A stretch of 64,000 bases of DNA from Sabellastarte sp. h YS-2021 (GCA_964017235.1 OZ024938.1:6377454-6441453), one strand, 5' to 3'; counted from the stretch's first letter, positions 22,189-33,984 are shown. Made by a program: numbers and translations. Notes: a model not told the origin generated them from the letters alone.

Positions 22189-23727
22189 TCAAATATTCAA
22201 GTCATAGTTGGCATAATTAATTGATTTGTATATCTGTATGTGATCTATGACTTTATTCAAGGGGAAAAACCCCTTTTTCTTGGTCTTTTTATTTATTCCC
22301 CAGACATACCCAACTGAGTTTGAAAGCTTAGAATTTTTCCTAGGACAATACACTAAGTCACCTTTATGTAATTCAAGTTCTTCTTTATAAGAAGAGGTGT
22401 TAACTATATGATTTTGAATGACAACTTTATTTGGTTCATGTTCAACCACATACCAATAGTCAAAGTCCAAGGAATACACACAATGAGATTTGTCCCCGGA
22501 GATTGCTTGCATAAGCTCTAAAGCAGCCATGGCCACATTTGATGAAAGTGCACAAACAAGGTAGTCAGTGTGGGAGAGAAGATTTAAATCAGTAATAATG
22601 CCTGTGAGGGATGCTTTGTTCATCCTTTGGGTGTTTCTAAAATAGGCTGTCTGAGTATTTTCTGGTATTGTATATATTCCATAGTTAGGAAATTTTTTCC
22701 TAGCTTTTTTGACAAAGTCTCTTGTATCTGTTGCAATAAATGTCTTCACATCTTTAGACAATATGTTACGGAAAAAGTTTTCTGCTCCTCCAAAATATAA
22801 CTGAAGATTAAAATGTAGCTTTTTTGCTCTATCTGTTGTTCTTGCATGAATACCAACTATTGGGTGGCTCAACATCTTCTTCTTGTTTTCAATATGACGT
22901 GCAAGCCAGGGCTTCAAGCGGACAATGTATTTCATAAACTGACCTGCCCACCAGATCAAAGGGCGACCATGATATCTGACTAATACATTTGCAATATCAA
23001 CAGGAATAGCATTGACAATATCAAAAGGCAGTGTGAGATAGCAGTCTGTACATATCAACACCTGAATGTTCTGTTGGTTAACACTGGAGTTGTACTCCGA
23101 AACACTTAAACCAAATCTATCAGAGCATGTCCTGCTTAGTGGTAAGTAAAAGTCTTCCCACTTAAGATTCCCTGCCATGGCGAATGACCATATGCTGTTG
23201 TCAAATATAACAGTCCTGTTTGTGGCATATCCATACATAAGCATGAGCATTAAGTGATGCAATTGGCCTAAATGCCCACATTTTGTCAGTCCTGCAACAA
23301 GTTTTTTGGCTTTACTGCAGTCTACAGGATTTTGTATATGATGAATTCTGTTTTGTACAATCTGACCTAATGTCATAAGGAGTTCTTTATTTTTGTCAGT
23401 TGCTATACATTTTGTCATATTTTCATAACCTGCACTTAGGTATGTTTCTTCATATGACTGCTGGATTGACTCCTGTGTTGTTCTTGCAATATCCATTTGT
23501 GATATTTGCACAATAATTTCCTTTATTTGAAAGCTGCCTTTTTGCTTAACTGTGGTATTTTTAAGCAAAAGTGTGTAGTTTTGTGCAAAATCTATATAAA
23601 CAATATTTTTATTGTAGAACACCAAAATAAGAGACATTGTAAGTACAATACACAATACACTGACAGATCTTCCAGTACAATACATGATTACCTTCTGTTT
23701 ATTTGTTTTCACTAAAATCAGAAACAC
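22189..23727 (-). CDS. FUT8-like (GT23) fucosyltransferase with C-terminal SH3 domain
   Basis: The frame gives 512 residues in one exon. It begins with a short cytosolic tail and a single membrane anchor (about residues 21-38), the type II layout of Golgi glycosyltransferases. Met15 is an alternative start closer to the anchor. The catalytic region shows the fucosyltransferase loop 'VGIHARTTDRAKK' (G292-R300), 'FIATDTRDFVKKA' and 'DYLVCALSSNVAMAALELMQ'. These match human FUT8 'VHVRRTD', 'YLATDD' and 'FLVCTFSSQV' in order. The last 70 residues ('KGDLVYC...GYVWGINKK...GFFPLNKV') form the SH3 domain typical of FUT8. FUT8 transfers fucose alpha-1,6 to the innermost GlcNAc of N-glycans. Here the second Arg of the RR pair is Thr297, and overall similarity is low. 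It is therefore a divergent paralogue whose acceptor may differ. Several N-glycosylation sequons are present. Confidence 0.85.
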   Translation of the reverse strand: MFLILVKTNKQKVIMYCTGRSVSVLCIVLTMSLILVFYNKNIVYIDFAQNYTLLLKNTTVKQKGSFQIKEIIVQISQMDIARTTQESIQQSYEETYLSAGYENMTKCIATDKNKELLMTLGQIVQNRIHHIQNPVDCSKAKKLVAGLTKCGHLGQLHHLMLMLMYGYATNRTVIFDNSIWSFAMAGNLKWEDFYLPLSRTCSDRFGLSVSEYNSSVNQQNIQVLICTDCYLTLPFDIVNAIPVDIANVLVRYHGRPLIWWAGQFMKYIVRLKPWLARHIENKKKMLSHPIVGIHARTTDRAKKLHFNLQLYFGGAENFFRNILSKDVKTFIATDTRDFVKKARKKFPNYGIYTIPENTQTAYFRNTQRMNKASLTGIITDLNLLSHTDYLVCALSSNVAMAALELMQAISGDKSHCVYSLDFDYWYVVEHEPNKVVIQNHIVNTSSYKEELELHKGDLVYCPRKNSKLSNSVGYVWGINKKTKKKGFFPLNKVIDHIQIYKSINYANYDLNI

Positions 23728-24940
23728 AGAAATTCTAACTTTGTATCACATAAATGAATACTGTGTTAATGGTAATCAATAATTGCCAAGATTGTCAAAT
23801 AGAAATGGATAATTATTCAATATTGTGCTGCCACACTGAATGTTATTCCACTGAATGATGTTCACAAATGACTGGCTCACACTTTTGCTGTTTAGATAAC
23901 AGAAGTTATGCATGCCACTAGCCAGCTAATAACTACTTCTTTGGTTAAGCTCTGGCTGTAGGTGATTTCTGTGCTGTGCACTGTTCTTTACTAACTAGGA
24001 AGGCATTAGTTTCTTTTCTCAGATGCAGCCTTACGTTATATAATTGCACTTTAAGCATGGTTAGACAGGTTCAGAACACATTACTTGGATACTTAACCAT
24101 AAACAGACACAGATGTATACATAATACATTAATCTGTTCTTCAATTTATGTAGAACTGGTTTGTACACATCTCCTAATACATCAGTTTCCACAGTAGGAT
24201 TATTGCATCCAACAAATAAGTTGTAACCTTAAGTTATACAAAAGTGGAACAATATTAGAGCCGAGTATCATAAAAACATTTGTGTATTAAATTTATATAA
24301 CATCTGAATATCTGTTATATCATTCATAAAAATCACTTCACTGCCTGACACATAAAACAAAATTCTAAAATGATATATATCTCTTATACTCAAACTCTCA
24401 TTCTGTTCTGTACTCCTCTAGGTTCAAAGGTCAAACGTTCATATTTTACTCCTCTAGTAACCTACTTTAATTATTCACATTTAAACAACCTATACATTCA
24501 TGTGTGGCCAAATTTCTTACAAATTTATTTTCCTGGCAATATTTTTATGTGAAAATTAGTTCCAAATAGCTTCTATAACAAAAGTGTGACTGACACATAT
24601 TTGAAAGATACTTGTTTAGACACTTATTCATATTGGTTTACTTATTATGTGATAGAGCAGATTACATTTAAAAAAGCAATTGCTTTATTGGAAATTAGGT
24701 GCTATAAAGTTTTTAGCCGATTACATTTTAATTCAAAGTCATGGTACATGTTCATCATATTCTCTGGAGAATATACAGTAATTTTCTAGGGGCTAATTTG
24801 ACTACTATGCTTTATCTTGGGCCAATTTAATGGGGCTTATTTGGTAAAGCAAATTGACCTGGAATGAAGAGATTCAAGGTGAAACAATCTATGTAACATT
24901 GAAATACATAAGGATCTTTATCGACTGAGTAAAATCTATA
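23728..24940. other. Upstream region of the GT23 gene
   Basis: This AT-rich region has no repeat family or other gene recognised. It should include the gene's promoter, but no specific element can be named. Confidence 0.35.
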
Positions 24941-25005
24941 AATTGACATAGGTATCTCGATTTATTAACTTAGTAAGTCAATAGATTGTGATACCTAAGT
25001 TAATT
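24941..25005. repeat. 65-bp imperfect palindrome
   Basis: Bases 24941-24972 are the near-complement of 24974-25005 around a single central G (about 26 of 32 pairs). Transcribed RNA would form a long hairpin with almost no loop. Confidence 0.7.
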
Positions 25006-25114
25006 CATCCACTTACAAAAGCAGTAAAAAGTCCAAATTACTAAAAAATCCAGTTACTAAAAAGAATTATCGTGTTGGCATGGCTTCTCTTCTGTATACA
25101 ATACTTGTTCTGTA

Positions 25115-25357
25115 TCTATTAATTTATTTATTTATTTGGGGTTTTACATCGCTTTCAACACTGTACAGGTCATATCACGACGGGTAGTTGGAAGGGCAGA
25201 GGAAACCAGTACATACAATTCGCTAGGGTTGTGTACTGTAAACTGCCGACCAACGGCAAGCAACTACCAGCTTTCCCACTTAAGGCCGTCACAGGGATAG
25301 AACCCCGGCCTCAGAGGTGGGAGGCGAGAGTGTTACCACTTTGCCACCGTGGCCCCT
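25115..25357 (-). mobile_element. SINE-A, full length
   Basis: The copy is read on the minus strand, with tRNA-like head at the right and (AAATA)n tail at the left. It is flanked by the 10-bp direct repeat TTGTTCTGTA (25105-25114 and 25358-25367). It is very close in sequence to the copy in gag. Confidence 0.92.
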
Positions 25358-25367
25358 TTGTTCTGTA

Positions 25368-28160
25368 ACAGTCTACATCTTAAGGGTAATATGTGTACTT
25401 TGTATGAATGAACTTTCTGATTGATTCAAGAAGACACCCGCCACACACACAAACCCCACCTGTGAATAACCTTGAAGTCACACAAAAGTACTAGTCTTGC
25501 TAAATGCTCATGTTTCTTTGTAGTTAGCCAAAGTTTTCGGTTCAGATAATGGAGTTTCAGTTTTTATAATGTACTCATACATGTACTGACATGTTAGAGC
25601 AGCATACAGCTAAGAAAATACAGTTCCATCTCTTAACATGTATGAGTGTTTTATGAATACCAAATATCTGTGTGCATGTTTGAAAAAAATATCATGCAAA
25701 TTTGGCCCGTATGGCAAGGCTAGGCAATAGATACCCATGCACCAGATGTTCTTTTTTACAGGTTACTGAAGCTGGGACTGGTGGTTTCTACAACTTTATT
25801 CATGGATATAAACAACATATTTACAGAACGTCATATAGTTTTAAGGTTAATTCACATTTGAATCATGGTTGAATCTAGGTTGAATCATTTGAATCATGGT
25901 TGAATCTAGATCTGGTAGCAGAACTACTCATAGAGATGATGGATCCACATTCATAAGTTCATTTTGTTTATACTTTACAGATAATTTTTTCTACTTTTGT
26001 CTAAATCTTTTGGCTGGATCTCTCAAATAACTGGCAGAAAAAAAGTTATGTCAAGACTATTTCATTAATTAAATGTAAGTGAATTTACTATCACAAATAA
26101 TCCACCTCCATGATGCCTAAAGAACAGTTAAATGTTGATTTGAGTTTATATTCATCAAAGTCTAATTGGGATTTCAAACAGCGGTATCAATCAATAGTCT
26201 AGTCACTAAATTAGATGGGTTTTATTGCTAAAAAGGCAATTTTAATGAAATGATGTTTGATTCTTTAAATGGCATGAGTCAGTATCTTTTGACATTTAAG
26301 TCAAGTTAAAAATTGTTTTGTAGTTACACTAGTTAAGTGATTAATATTGATTCATCACACAGACGGTTGTTCAGTTGTGTGTGAATTGAAATATAAATGA
26401 TCTAGTTCATATATTTTCAATTGATCTGGATTCGGATGCTCAATCATATAGTTATGTAAATAAACTTTTTTCACCAGTAAATAACACTGAGACAGAATTC
26501 ACTGTTACTTACAATAACATTACTCCACACTATACAGGACCAAGGATAAAGTGAATCATCTTCAGACTTGAACACCAGGGTTTGTATGGTAGTGTTTGCA
26601 TGTGGTGAACTAGATGGGTGAAGTTTCAAATAGGGTTAAAACTGGTTTCTTTAATCAATGAATAACAAAAAGGAATAGGAAGGACAAAAATGATTTTGAA
26701 GATGACGGGAATTGGAAGACACACCATACAACAAGACAAAGACAATATAACAATACATTTGTCAATAGTCTTGTATTGGGGATTTTTGATCTGGGTATTT
26801 TCTAAGCCCCATCTGGGGATTTTCTATGGGTCTGCAGATTTCCAGGGATTTTCAATCTGGGGGTTTTCATAAACAATGATCATGTTATTGAACAGAAAAC
26901 AGGTTGAATGTTGGGAAATGAATGACTAGTAATCATTGATCGAGAATTATTTGTCTATAGGGTGATATAATGATTAAGTCTAATTTTTTAAAGAACTGTC
27001 ATTGCAATAGTTTTTGAATTTGCAGGTATTTGTAAAGCAAAGACTAATTATTAAAGATTATAAAGATGATAAAGGTTATGTGTGCATGTACTTGTACAAT
27101 TTTATCCATTCTCCTTATTAGTTTATAGCAACAACAAAATTGATGTACCCAAAGGTATAATTTTTATAATTTATAATTATATTTTGATTAATACAATTCC
27201 TGATAATTAAAAAAACAATTTGAAGTCAAAAATATCTTAAATAAAAAATTCAAACTTGTTCATTAAAAATATAGTAATTTGAATTTGTCTATCGAATTCT
27301 CCCATACACAAAGAACTAGTTTTCAGTGTGCAAGTTTACACTGAAAACTTCTCAGTACAGAGAACCTAAGCTATAACATTTTATCACACAATAGTGAGGT
27401 TGGGAGGTTCCTGTTTTTTTCTTATCTGTACCCTGCTACACAAAACATTATAGGCCTGTGATTAAAAGTAATTGGATAACACAGTAGGGGTGGAGGTGGG
27501 GGTCTACCCTTGCTCAATTGCATGCATGCTGTTTACTTCTTTAAGTCAGTTTTTTGTCAGAACTGACAACTAATTAAGGTGGGGAGTAATGGGTGGAGTT
27601 CTACAAATGTGTCTTGTTTTTTTTTCAGTTTATATGACAAACTTGTATGAGACACAAGTGCTTGAGACACAAGCATCTGAACTGAGCATTGTGGCTTTGC
27701 TACATGATTATAGCTTCTTTATAGTAATATAATTATAGCCAACTTAATAAAACATTTAAAAGAAATTGATTCGATAAAATACTGAAGATATATATAATGT
27801 CACAATTGAATGATTTTTACAAAGAAAAGAAAATATTTTAAAATTTCATATAAAGAATTTCCATTGAAGGCACTGAATAATACCGGTCCTATTAATAACA
27901 TAAAAATGGATATCTAGTTGGATAATATGGATTTACATATCTTGAGCAATTATATTTGATGCAAATTTATGTGTCATTACAAATAGAAATAGAATATTGA
28001 ATATACAATGATTCATGAATACATCTTATCTTGGAAAGAATTAATTACTTTGAAGTTGTATTCAAATTGTAGAATATGCATATGGAAAGTTATTGTATAA
28101 CATTGTTAAGAAGCTATAGCTATGACATAGAAGCTACAATGATTCAAATAGGGAAGAAAA
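25368..28160. other. No recognised gene; AT-rich
   Basis: This stretch contains a short duplication of GAATCATGGTTGAATCTAG near 25860-25910. It also has a degenerate run of 'GGGGATTTTC'-like repeats near 26770-26870 and a perfect 12-bp hairpin (AGTTTTCAGTGT, 27318-27349). No coding family was seen. Confidence 0.4.
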
Positions 28161-28164
28161 TGTA

Positions 28165-28620
28165 AATAACCTGATTTTACCCATTGAATTCAACCCTATT
28201 TCATACATTTGATCCAACCAAAACCTCTTTGCAATATCTACATGTATTTCAACCAGATTTCACTCATAAATGCAACCAGATTTCCACAGTTTGTTTCAAC
28301 ATGATTTCACCGGTTGGATCCAACCAAAAACGGTTTGCAAAATCTACAGGTATTTCAACCAGATTTCACACATAAATTTCTACCAGATTTCAACAGTTGG
28401 TTTCAACATGATTTCACCGGTTGGATCCAACCAAAAACAGTTTGCAAAATCTACATATATTTCAACCAGAATTCACCCATTGAATTCAACCAGATTTCAA
28501 CAGTCGGTTTCAACATGATTTTACTGGTTGGATCCAGCTAAAAACTGTTTGTAAAATCTACATGTATTTCAACAAGATATCACCATTGGATTCAACCTGA
28601 TTTCAAAGTTGCGTTCCTGC
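28165..28620 (+). repeat. Tandem array, ~107-bp unit, about four copies
   Basis: The marker GATCCAACCAAAA or a close variant recurs at 28211, 28317, 28424 and 28531 (spacing 106-107). Each unit contains several degenerate TTCAACCAGATTTCA-type subrepeats, which suggests growth from a shorter ancestral unit. Open frames through the array are a by-product of the repeat. Confidence 0.88.
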
Positions 28621-29289
28621 TGAGTAATGACTTATTCCCACTCATGTAAAGCTCCTTCAGTATCCAGTATTTCCTGGGTTATCAGATTGCAGTTCAAAGC
28701 ATATCTGTTTGCCCTGTGTGTCTATGAATAGGAGAAACAAATGAGAAAAAAAGGAGTTGAGAAATATAAAAAGATAAAAAATGAATTAAATATAAATAAT
28801 AAAAGTCCACCCAAAACCTTGCCTGGGATTACAGAGGTAAGATAAATTATTGTAATTTAAATTTGTCAAAAGTAATTGTTTAGAACTGAATGAATAAACA
28901 TACGATCAGTTATTCTGCCACTGATATTTTAGATATTGTAGTCAAAAATACAAAAAAAAAACAATTATTTTTACTATATAATATCTTGTGTTATTTTTCT
29001 GGTGTATTTATACTGAAATATCACTTGTATCATCATTTTAGTTATTTTTAGGTTATTGCATATGCAGTTTAGAGAAGTCCTCTCTGGTAGCTTCACCCAT
29101 CCCACAAAATATGTAAATTGTGCCTAAACCGCACTCTTTCCACCAGATGTATGCTACAAATGTGTATGTCTATCTGGTGTGATAATTCTAAAGCTATCAA
29201 ATGTATCATTCTGAATCTTTTATGTTAGTAGGGCTCTAACACATGGAAGGTTAAATTGTAAACTAGATCAAGGACGCATCTGTGGCCAG

Positions 29290-30405
29290 ATGCAAGATGT
29301 ATCCACTGGAAAAGGACAACTAATATGGTTATGAAGATAAACAGCATTTTCCAATAACAAGCAAGTTGGAAGCACTTTTAAGTTTGGCCACCCACATTTA
29401 AGCTTGAAGGAGGAACTCAAGTCAAATCTGACCACATCAGAAGATTCCCAGCCCATGATTTCCTACAAGTAGGTTTAACATTGTAAAACTCTGGGACCAA
29501 TAACAAGCGAGTTATAAGCACTTTTAACTTGGGCTATCCTGGTTTGACCTTGAAGCAGGAGCACAAGGTCAATCTGACCACATAAGATTCATAGCCCATG
29601 ATTTTCTACAAGTAGGTTTAACATTACAAAACTCGAAGACCAATAATAAGCAAATTATAAGTGCTTTTAACTGGGGCTATCTTCATTTGACCTTGGAGGG
29701 GCTGAAGGTCAAATCTGACCACATCAGAATATTCCTAGCCCATGATTTCTAAAAGGTTGGTTTCACATTGCAAACCTGTAGGACCAATAATAAGCAAGTT
29801 ATAAGCACATTTGACTTTGGCTATCCTCATATAACCTTGAAGGGGGGGCCCAAGGTCAAATCTGACAATATCAGAAGATTCCTAGCCCATGACTTCCTAT
29901 AGGTTGGTTTCGCATTGAAAACCTCTAGGACCAATAATAAGTGAGTTATAAGCACTTTTAACTTTGGTTGTCCTCGTTTAACCTTGAGGACAGTCCCAAG
30001 GTCACATCTGACAATATCAGAAGATTCCTAGCGCATGATTTTGTATAGGCTGGTTTCACATTGCAAACTTCTAGGACCAATAATAAGTGATTTATAAGCA
30101 CTTTTGACTTTGGCTATCCTCATTTGACCTTAAAGGAGGTTTGCCAGCCCATGATTTCCTGCAAGTTGGTTTCTTAATGTAAAATCTAGGACCAATAATA
30201 AGTGAGCTTTAAGCACTTTTAAGTTTGGCTATCCTCATATGACCTTGAAGGAGGGGACTCAGGTCAAATATCACCACATCAGAAGATTCCCAGGCCATGA
30301 CTACCTATATGTTAGTGCCATGATTACCCATATATTGGCTTCACATAGCAAACTTCTAGGATCAATAAAAACTGTTAAGTTTGGCTATCCTCATTTGACC
30401 TGACT
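29290..30405 (+). repeat. Tandem array, ~145-bp unit, about eight copies
   Basis: The block CCAATAATAAGCAAGTTATA and variants recurs near 29351, 29499, 29641, 29784, 29931, 30078, 30192 and 30361. Spacing is mostly 142-148 bp, with one shortened and one lengthened interval. Each unit also has ACCTTGAAGG, AGGTCAAATCTGACC and CCATGATTTCCTA blocks. Diverged relatives occur at about 50,560-51,800. Confidence 0.88.
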
Positions 30406-31785
30406 TGCACTTTTTATGATAAGGACACGTCTTTTTCGGAAAGGTGAAGATTTGCAGTTTCTGTGATAAGGACACGTCCTTGTCACAAAAGTGAATATTC
30501 ACAGTTTCTGTGAAAAGGAAGCGTCCTTTTTAGAAAAGTGAGGATTTCAGTTTCTGTGCAAAGGACGCGTCCTATTTACAAAAGCAATGATTTGCAGTTT
30601 CTGTGAAAAGGATGCCTCCTTTTTAGAAAAGTAAAGATTTGCAGTTTCTGTGAAAAGGACACGTCCTTTTTAGAAAAGTGAAGATTTGCAGTTTCTGTGA
30701 AAAGGATGCATCCTTTTTAGAAAAGTGAAGATTTGCAGTTTCTGTGAAAAGCACAGTTTCAGAAAAGTGAAGATTTGCAGTTTCTATGAAAAGGATACCT
30801 CCTTTTCAGAAAAGAGAAGAGTTGCAGTTTCTGTGAAAAGGATGCGTCCTTTTCAGAAAAGTAAAGATTTGCAGTTTCTGTGAAAAGGACGTGTCCTATT
30901 TACAAAAGTAAAGATTTGCAGTTTCTGTGAAAAGGATGCCTCCTTTTCAGAAAAGTGAAGATTTGCAGTTTCTGTGAAAAGGACACGTCCTTTTTAGAAA
31001 AGTGAAGATTTGCAGTTTCTGTGAAAAGGACACGTCCTTTTTAGAAAAGTGAAGATTTGCAGTTTCTGTGAAAAGGACACCTCCTTTTTAGAAAAGTGAA
31101 GATTTGCAGTTTCTGTGAAAAGGACACGTCCTTTTTAGAAAAGTGAAGATTTGCAGTTTCTGTGAAAAGGATGCATCCTTTTTAGAAAAGTGAAGATTTG
31201 CAGTTTCTGTGAAAAGCACACATCCTTTTCAGAAAAGTGAAGATTTGCAGTTTCTGTGAAAAGGATGCCTCCTTTTCAGAAAAGTGAAGATTTGCAGTTT
31301 CTGTGAAAAGGATGCCTCCTTTTTACAAAAGAGAAGATTTGCAGTTTCTGTGAACAGGACCCGTCCTTTTCAGAAAAGCGAGGATTTGTAGTTTCTGTGA
31401 AAAAGACGCATCCTTTTCAGAAAAGTGAAGATATCCAGTTTCTGTGAAAAGGATGCATCCTTTTTAGAAAAGTGAGGATTTGCAGTTTCTGTTAAAAGGA
31501 CGCGTACTTTGCAGAAAAGTGAGGATTTGCAGTTTCTGTTAAAAGGATGAGTAATTTTCAGCAAAGTGAATATTCACAGTTTCTGTTTAAAGGAAGCGTC
31601 CTTTTTAGAAAAGTGAGGATTTGCAGTTTCTGTGCAAAGGACGCGTCCTTTTCAGAAAAGTGAAGATTTGCAGTTTCTGTGAAAAGGACACGTCCTTTTT
31701 AGTAGAGTGAAGATTTACAGTTTCTGTGAAAAGGACATGTCCTTTTTACAAAAGTGAAGATTTGCAGTTTCTGTAAAAGACTTCT
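30406..31785 (+). repeat. Minisatellite, 47-bp unit, about 29 copies with palindromic core
   Basis: CAGTTTCTGTG recurs about 29 times, nearly always 47 bp apart. Every unit has a palindrome-like core, AAAAGGA-CRCG/TGCA-TCCTTTT, where paired changes (GGACGCGTCC, GGATGCATCC) often keep the symmetry. It directly abuts a LINE fragment at its right end. Confidence 0.92.
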
Positions 31786-31920
31786 TCCTGAATGAAGAGA
31801 GAGATTTGGCTGAATGTACATCATCAAGTAGATCCTTGGAGCATCATACACAAAGCTGAGGCCAAAATGTTTTTTTAAACTTTTATACCTATGCAAAATG
31901 TGAGACCTTGAGCAGACATT
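31786..31920 (-). mobile_element. CR1/L2-type LINE fragment, end of RT ORF
   Basis: The minus strand reads 'YKSLKKHFGLSFVYDAPRI', nearly the same as the C-terminal part of the LINE at 37,425-38,530. A frame change follows inside the piece. It stops where the 47-bp array begins. Confidence 0.82.
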
Positions 31921-31988
31921 TCCAATTTTGACTTAAACCAAATCCACTGCCACTGAGGCTGATACATAGACTTATTTAACAAAGATAT

Positions 31989-32595
31989 TGTTACAGTTTT
32001 TAATTTGCATATATCTTACAGTTACAGTTAAAGATGCAGTGTATGTGTGGGTTTGTTTACAGTGAGCTAAATTTAGCCTTTCCAGGGTCCCCATTGCCGG
32101 GCTCCTGGTGTGGACATTTCTGGGCTCCCACTACCGGGCATCTCCGATCTCCCGTTACCGAGCACCTTCGGGCTCCCGGTGCGGGCATCTTCAGTTTCCC
32201 AGTGGCGGGGCCTCTTTCTCATTCCTGAGGCTGGTCTAGAATACCAATGTATAGCAAATCGGGCTCTGAGGTGTGTTGGGTTTCCCCAGACACAAAAAGT
32301 ATAAAAGGGGGAGTATTTAGTCAGTTTGATGTGCAAAGTTTGAAGTGAAAAGAGAGGGTACAAATGGTGTGTTAAGAATAAGGTTGTAAATGATATGAAA
32401 AGCAGGAGTGAGTTCCTTTGTACATAATTGTATGTAACTGTATATTCAACGTTTATAAAAGACCTGTATAAAGAAAGCAATATATCTGATGAATTAGAAC
32501 TTTGTGTTTTTTTATATTGGTGTTTTTACTGAAACTCTGTCTGAAATTAAATTTGCCACACCAGCAGGAAAAAAGGAGAAAGTAAAAACCCAACA
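31989..32595 (+). mobile_element. Solo LTR of a related Gypsy family
   Basis: The 607-bp segment begins TGTTACAG, ends AACCCAACA and is flanked by ATAT on both sides (31985-31988 and 32596-32599). It has TATAAAAG followed by Gs at 32300 and TTTAGTCAGT downstream, mirroring TATAAAAAG and TTTAATCAGT in the LTR at 766. The rest differs, so it is a sister family. A GC-rich block of four degenerate ~27-bp repeats lies at about 32085-32215, where the other LTR carries its 44-bp repeats. Confidence 0.7.
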
Positions 32596-32599
32596 ATAT

Positions 32600-33635
32600 A
32601 AATATAACTATAGCTATATTATATTATATTTTTTTCGATTATTCAACACAGTTTGTGCAAGAGTCTATTTTTTATTATTATTATTTAGTTTAAAATACAT
32701 GTATGAGCAGATAAACATGCACGTTGATCTCACCATGAAGATATTAGACTGACTGATGGATTGATTTGTGCTCAATGAAGCTTTCAATACATTCTACAAA
32801 TCATAAAACAACATGTAGTTGAAGGGCTGGGCTAACCATTGGATTCAAGTTGGTCAACATTCTGCACTTAAATCCATCACACACTAGCAATTAAACAACT
32901 TCTAACCCTCCCGCTTAAGGTCACGCCAGAAATAAACCCTGGAACCCGAATGGTAGAAGTTGAGTTTGTTACCCACTCTGGCCCCCTGTAAGGTGACAAG
33001 ACATATGTCTTCGAATAAGTTTGTCTCAACTAGTTTTGTGGGAAACTTCTGAAAAAAATGGCTGCATAAATTTTAGTAGAATAATAAAGAAAACAAACCT
33101 GTGTCAGCCATATGTGTCTCGTGCTTTCACAATCCTTAATTAAACTCTAAACCAGTTTATAATAAGCATGATTTACACAAATTATTTTCTATATAATTAG
33201 AGCACCACACAACACAATGAATATACAGTATAAACAAATAGTACTCTTCAAATATGTCTCCTTTTTGTATGGAGATAGTTATATACAAAACCTCAATCTA
33301 TTCTCTAAGGGGGGTAATTTGAATGTACAGGTAAAAGCTTTCATTCAACACATGTGTAACTACTATATATATATGTGTGTGTGTGTGTGTGTACTAATTG
33401 TATTCTCAAGTACACTTGTGTATTAAGTACCTGTATGATTAGTAGGCTTTGAATTCAGTATTGACCATTCATGGCATCAAATGTTTTATATATTTGGCCA
33501 CTATTAACAGAACATAGAATCATTGTTGTTCTATTTATTCTTATTCATTAAAATATGCATTCGTAAAATTACAAGCTATGGACATATTTTATTGACAAAG
33601 AAGTCATATTAATAATCCTTTTACATTGAGGCAAG
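32600..33635. other. No recognised gene; old SINE remnant and TG microsatellite
   Basis: A heavily mutated minus-strand SINE-like remnant lies at about 32820-32995. A (TA)n(TG)n microsatellite lies at about 33364-33392. Otherwise AT-rich. Confidence 0.45.
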
Positions 33636-33639
33636 CAGG

Positions 33640-33830
33640 GCCAAGAGTGACACAGTGGTAACACACTCTCCTCCCACCTTCGATATCAGAGTTCAAATCC
33701 CTGTCATAACTTATATGGAAAGCTAGTAGTTGTCATATTGGTTTCCTCCGCCCTTTTAGCCACCCTTTACATTGTATCTAATACAAAGGTGTTATGCACA
33801 ATGTAAAACATTAAATAAACAAATAAAGTA
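33640..33830 (+). mobile_element. SINE-A, old degenerate copy
   Basis: The tRNA-like head 'CAGTGGTAACAC' and a mutated B box (GAGTTCAAATCC) lead to an AAATAAACAAATAAA tail. Internal parts are shortened. Confidence 0.75.
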
Positions 33831-33984
33831 AAATAAATCAGTCATGACAACAATACCTCCGTGGCGAAAGTAAAAATACAATTTACACCTGAATTCTGGG
33901 CCTTTTTAGTTGCACAAGACTCTGAAAATGAACTCAAAAATTACTGAATACATTTAGTCATCCCAGCTACTGTTGCCTTCACTG

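Noticed and set aside
28184-28541. Overlapping open frames as a repetitive protein
   Set aside because: They are by-products of the 107-bp non-coding array; three frames are open at once.
30406-31785. CRISPR-like array (regular repeats with symmetric core)
   Set aside because: The whole 47-bp unit is repeated, so there are no unique spacers, and the setting is eukaryotic.
33364-33392. TATATA(TG)n as a promoter
   Set aside because: It is a simple microsatellite with no gene downstream.
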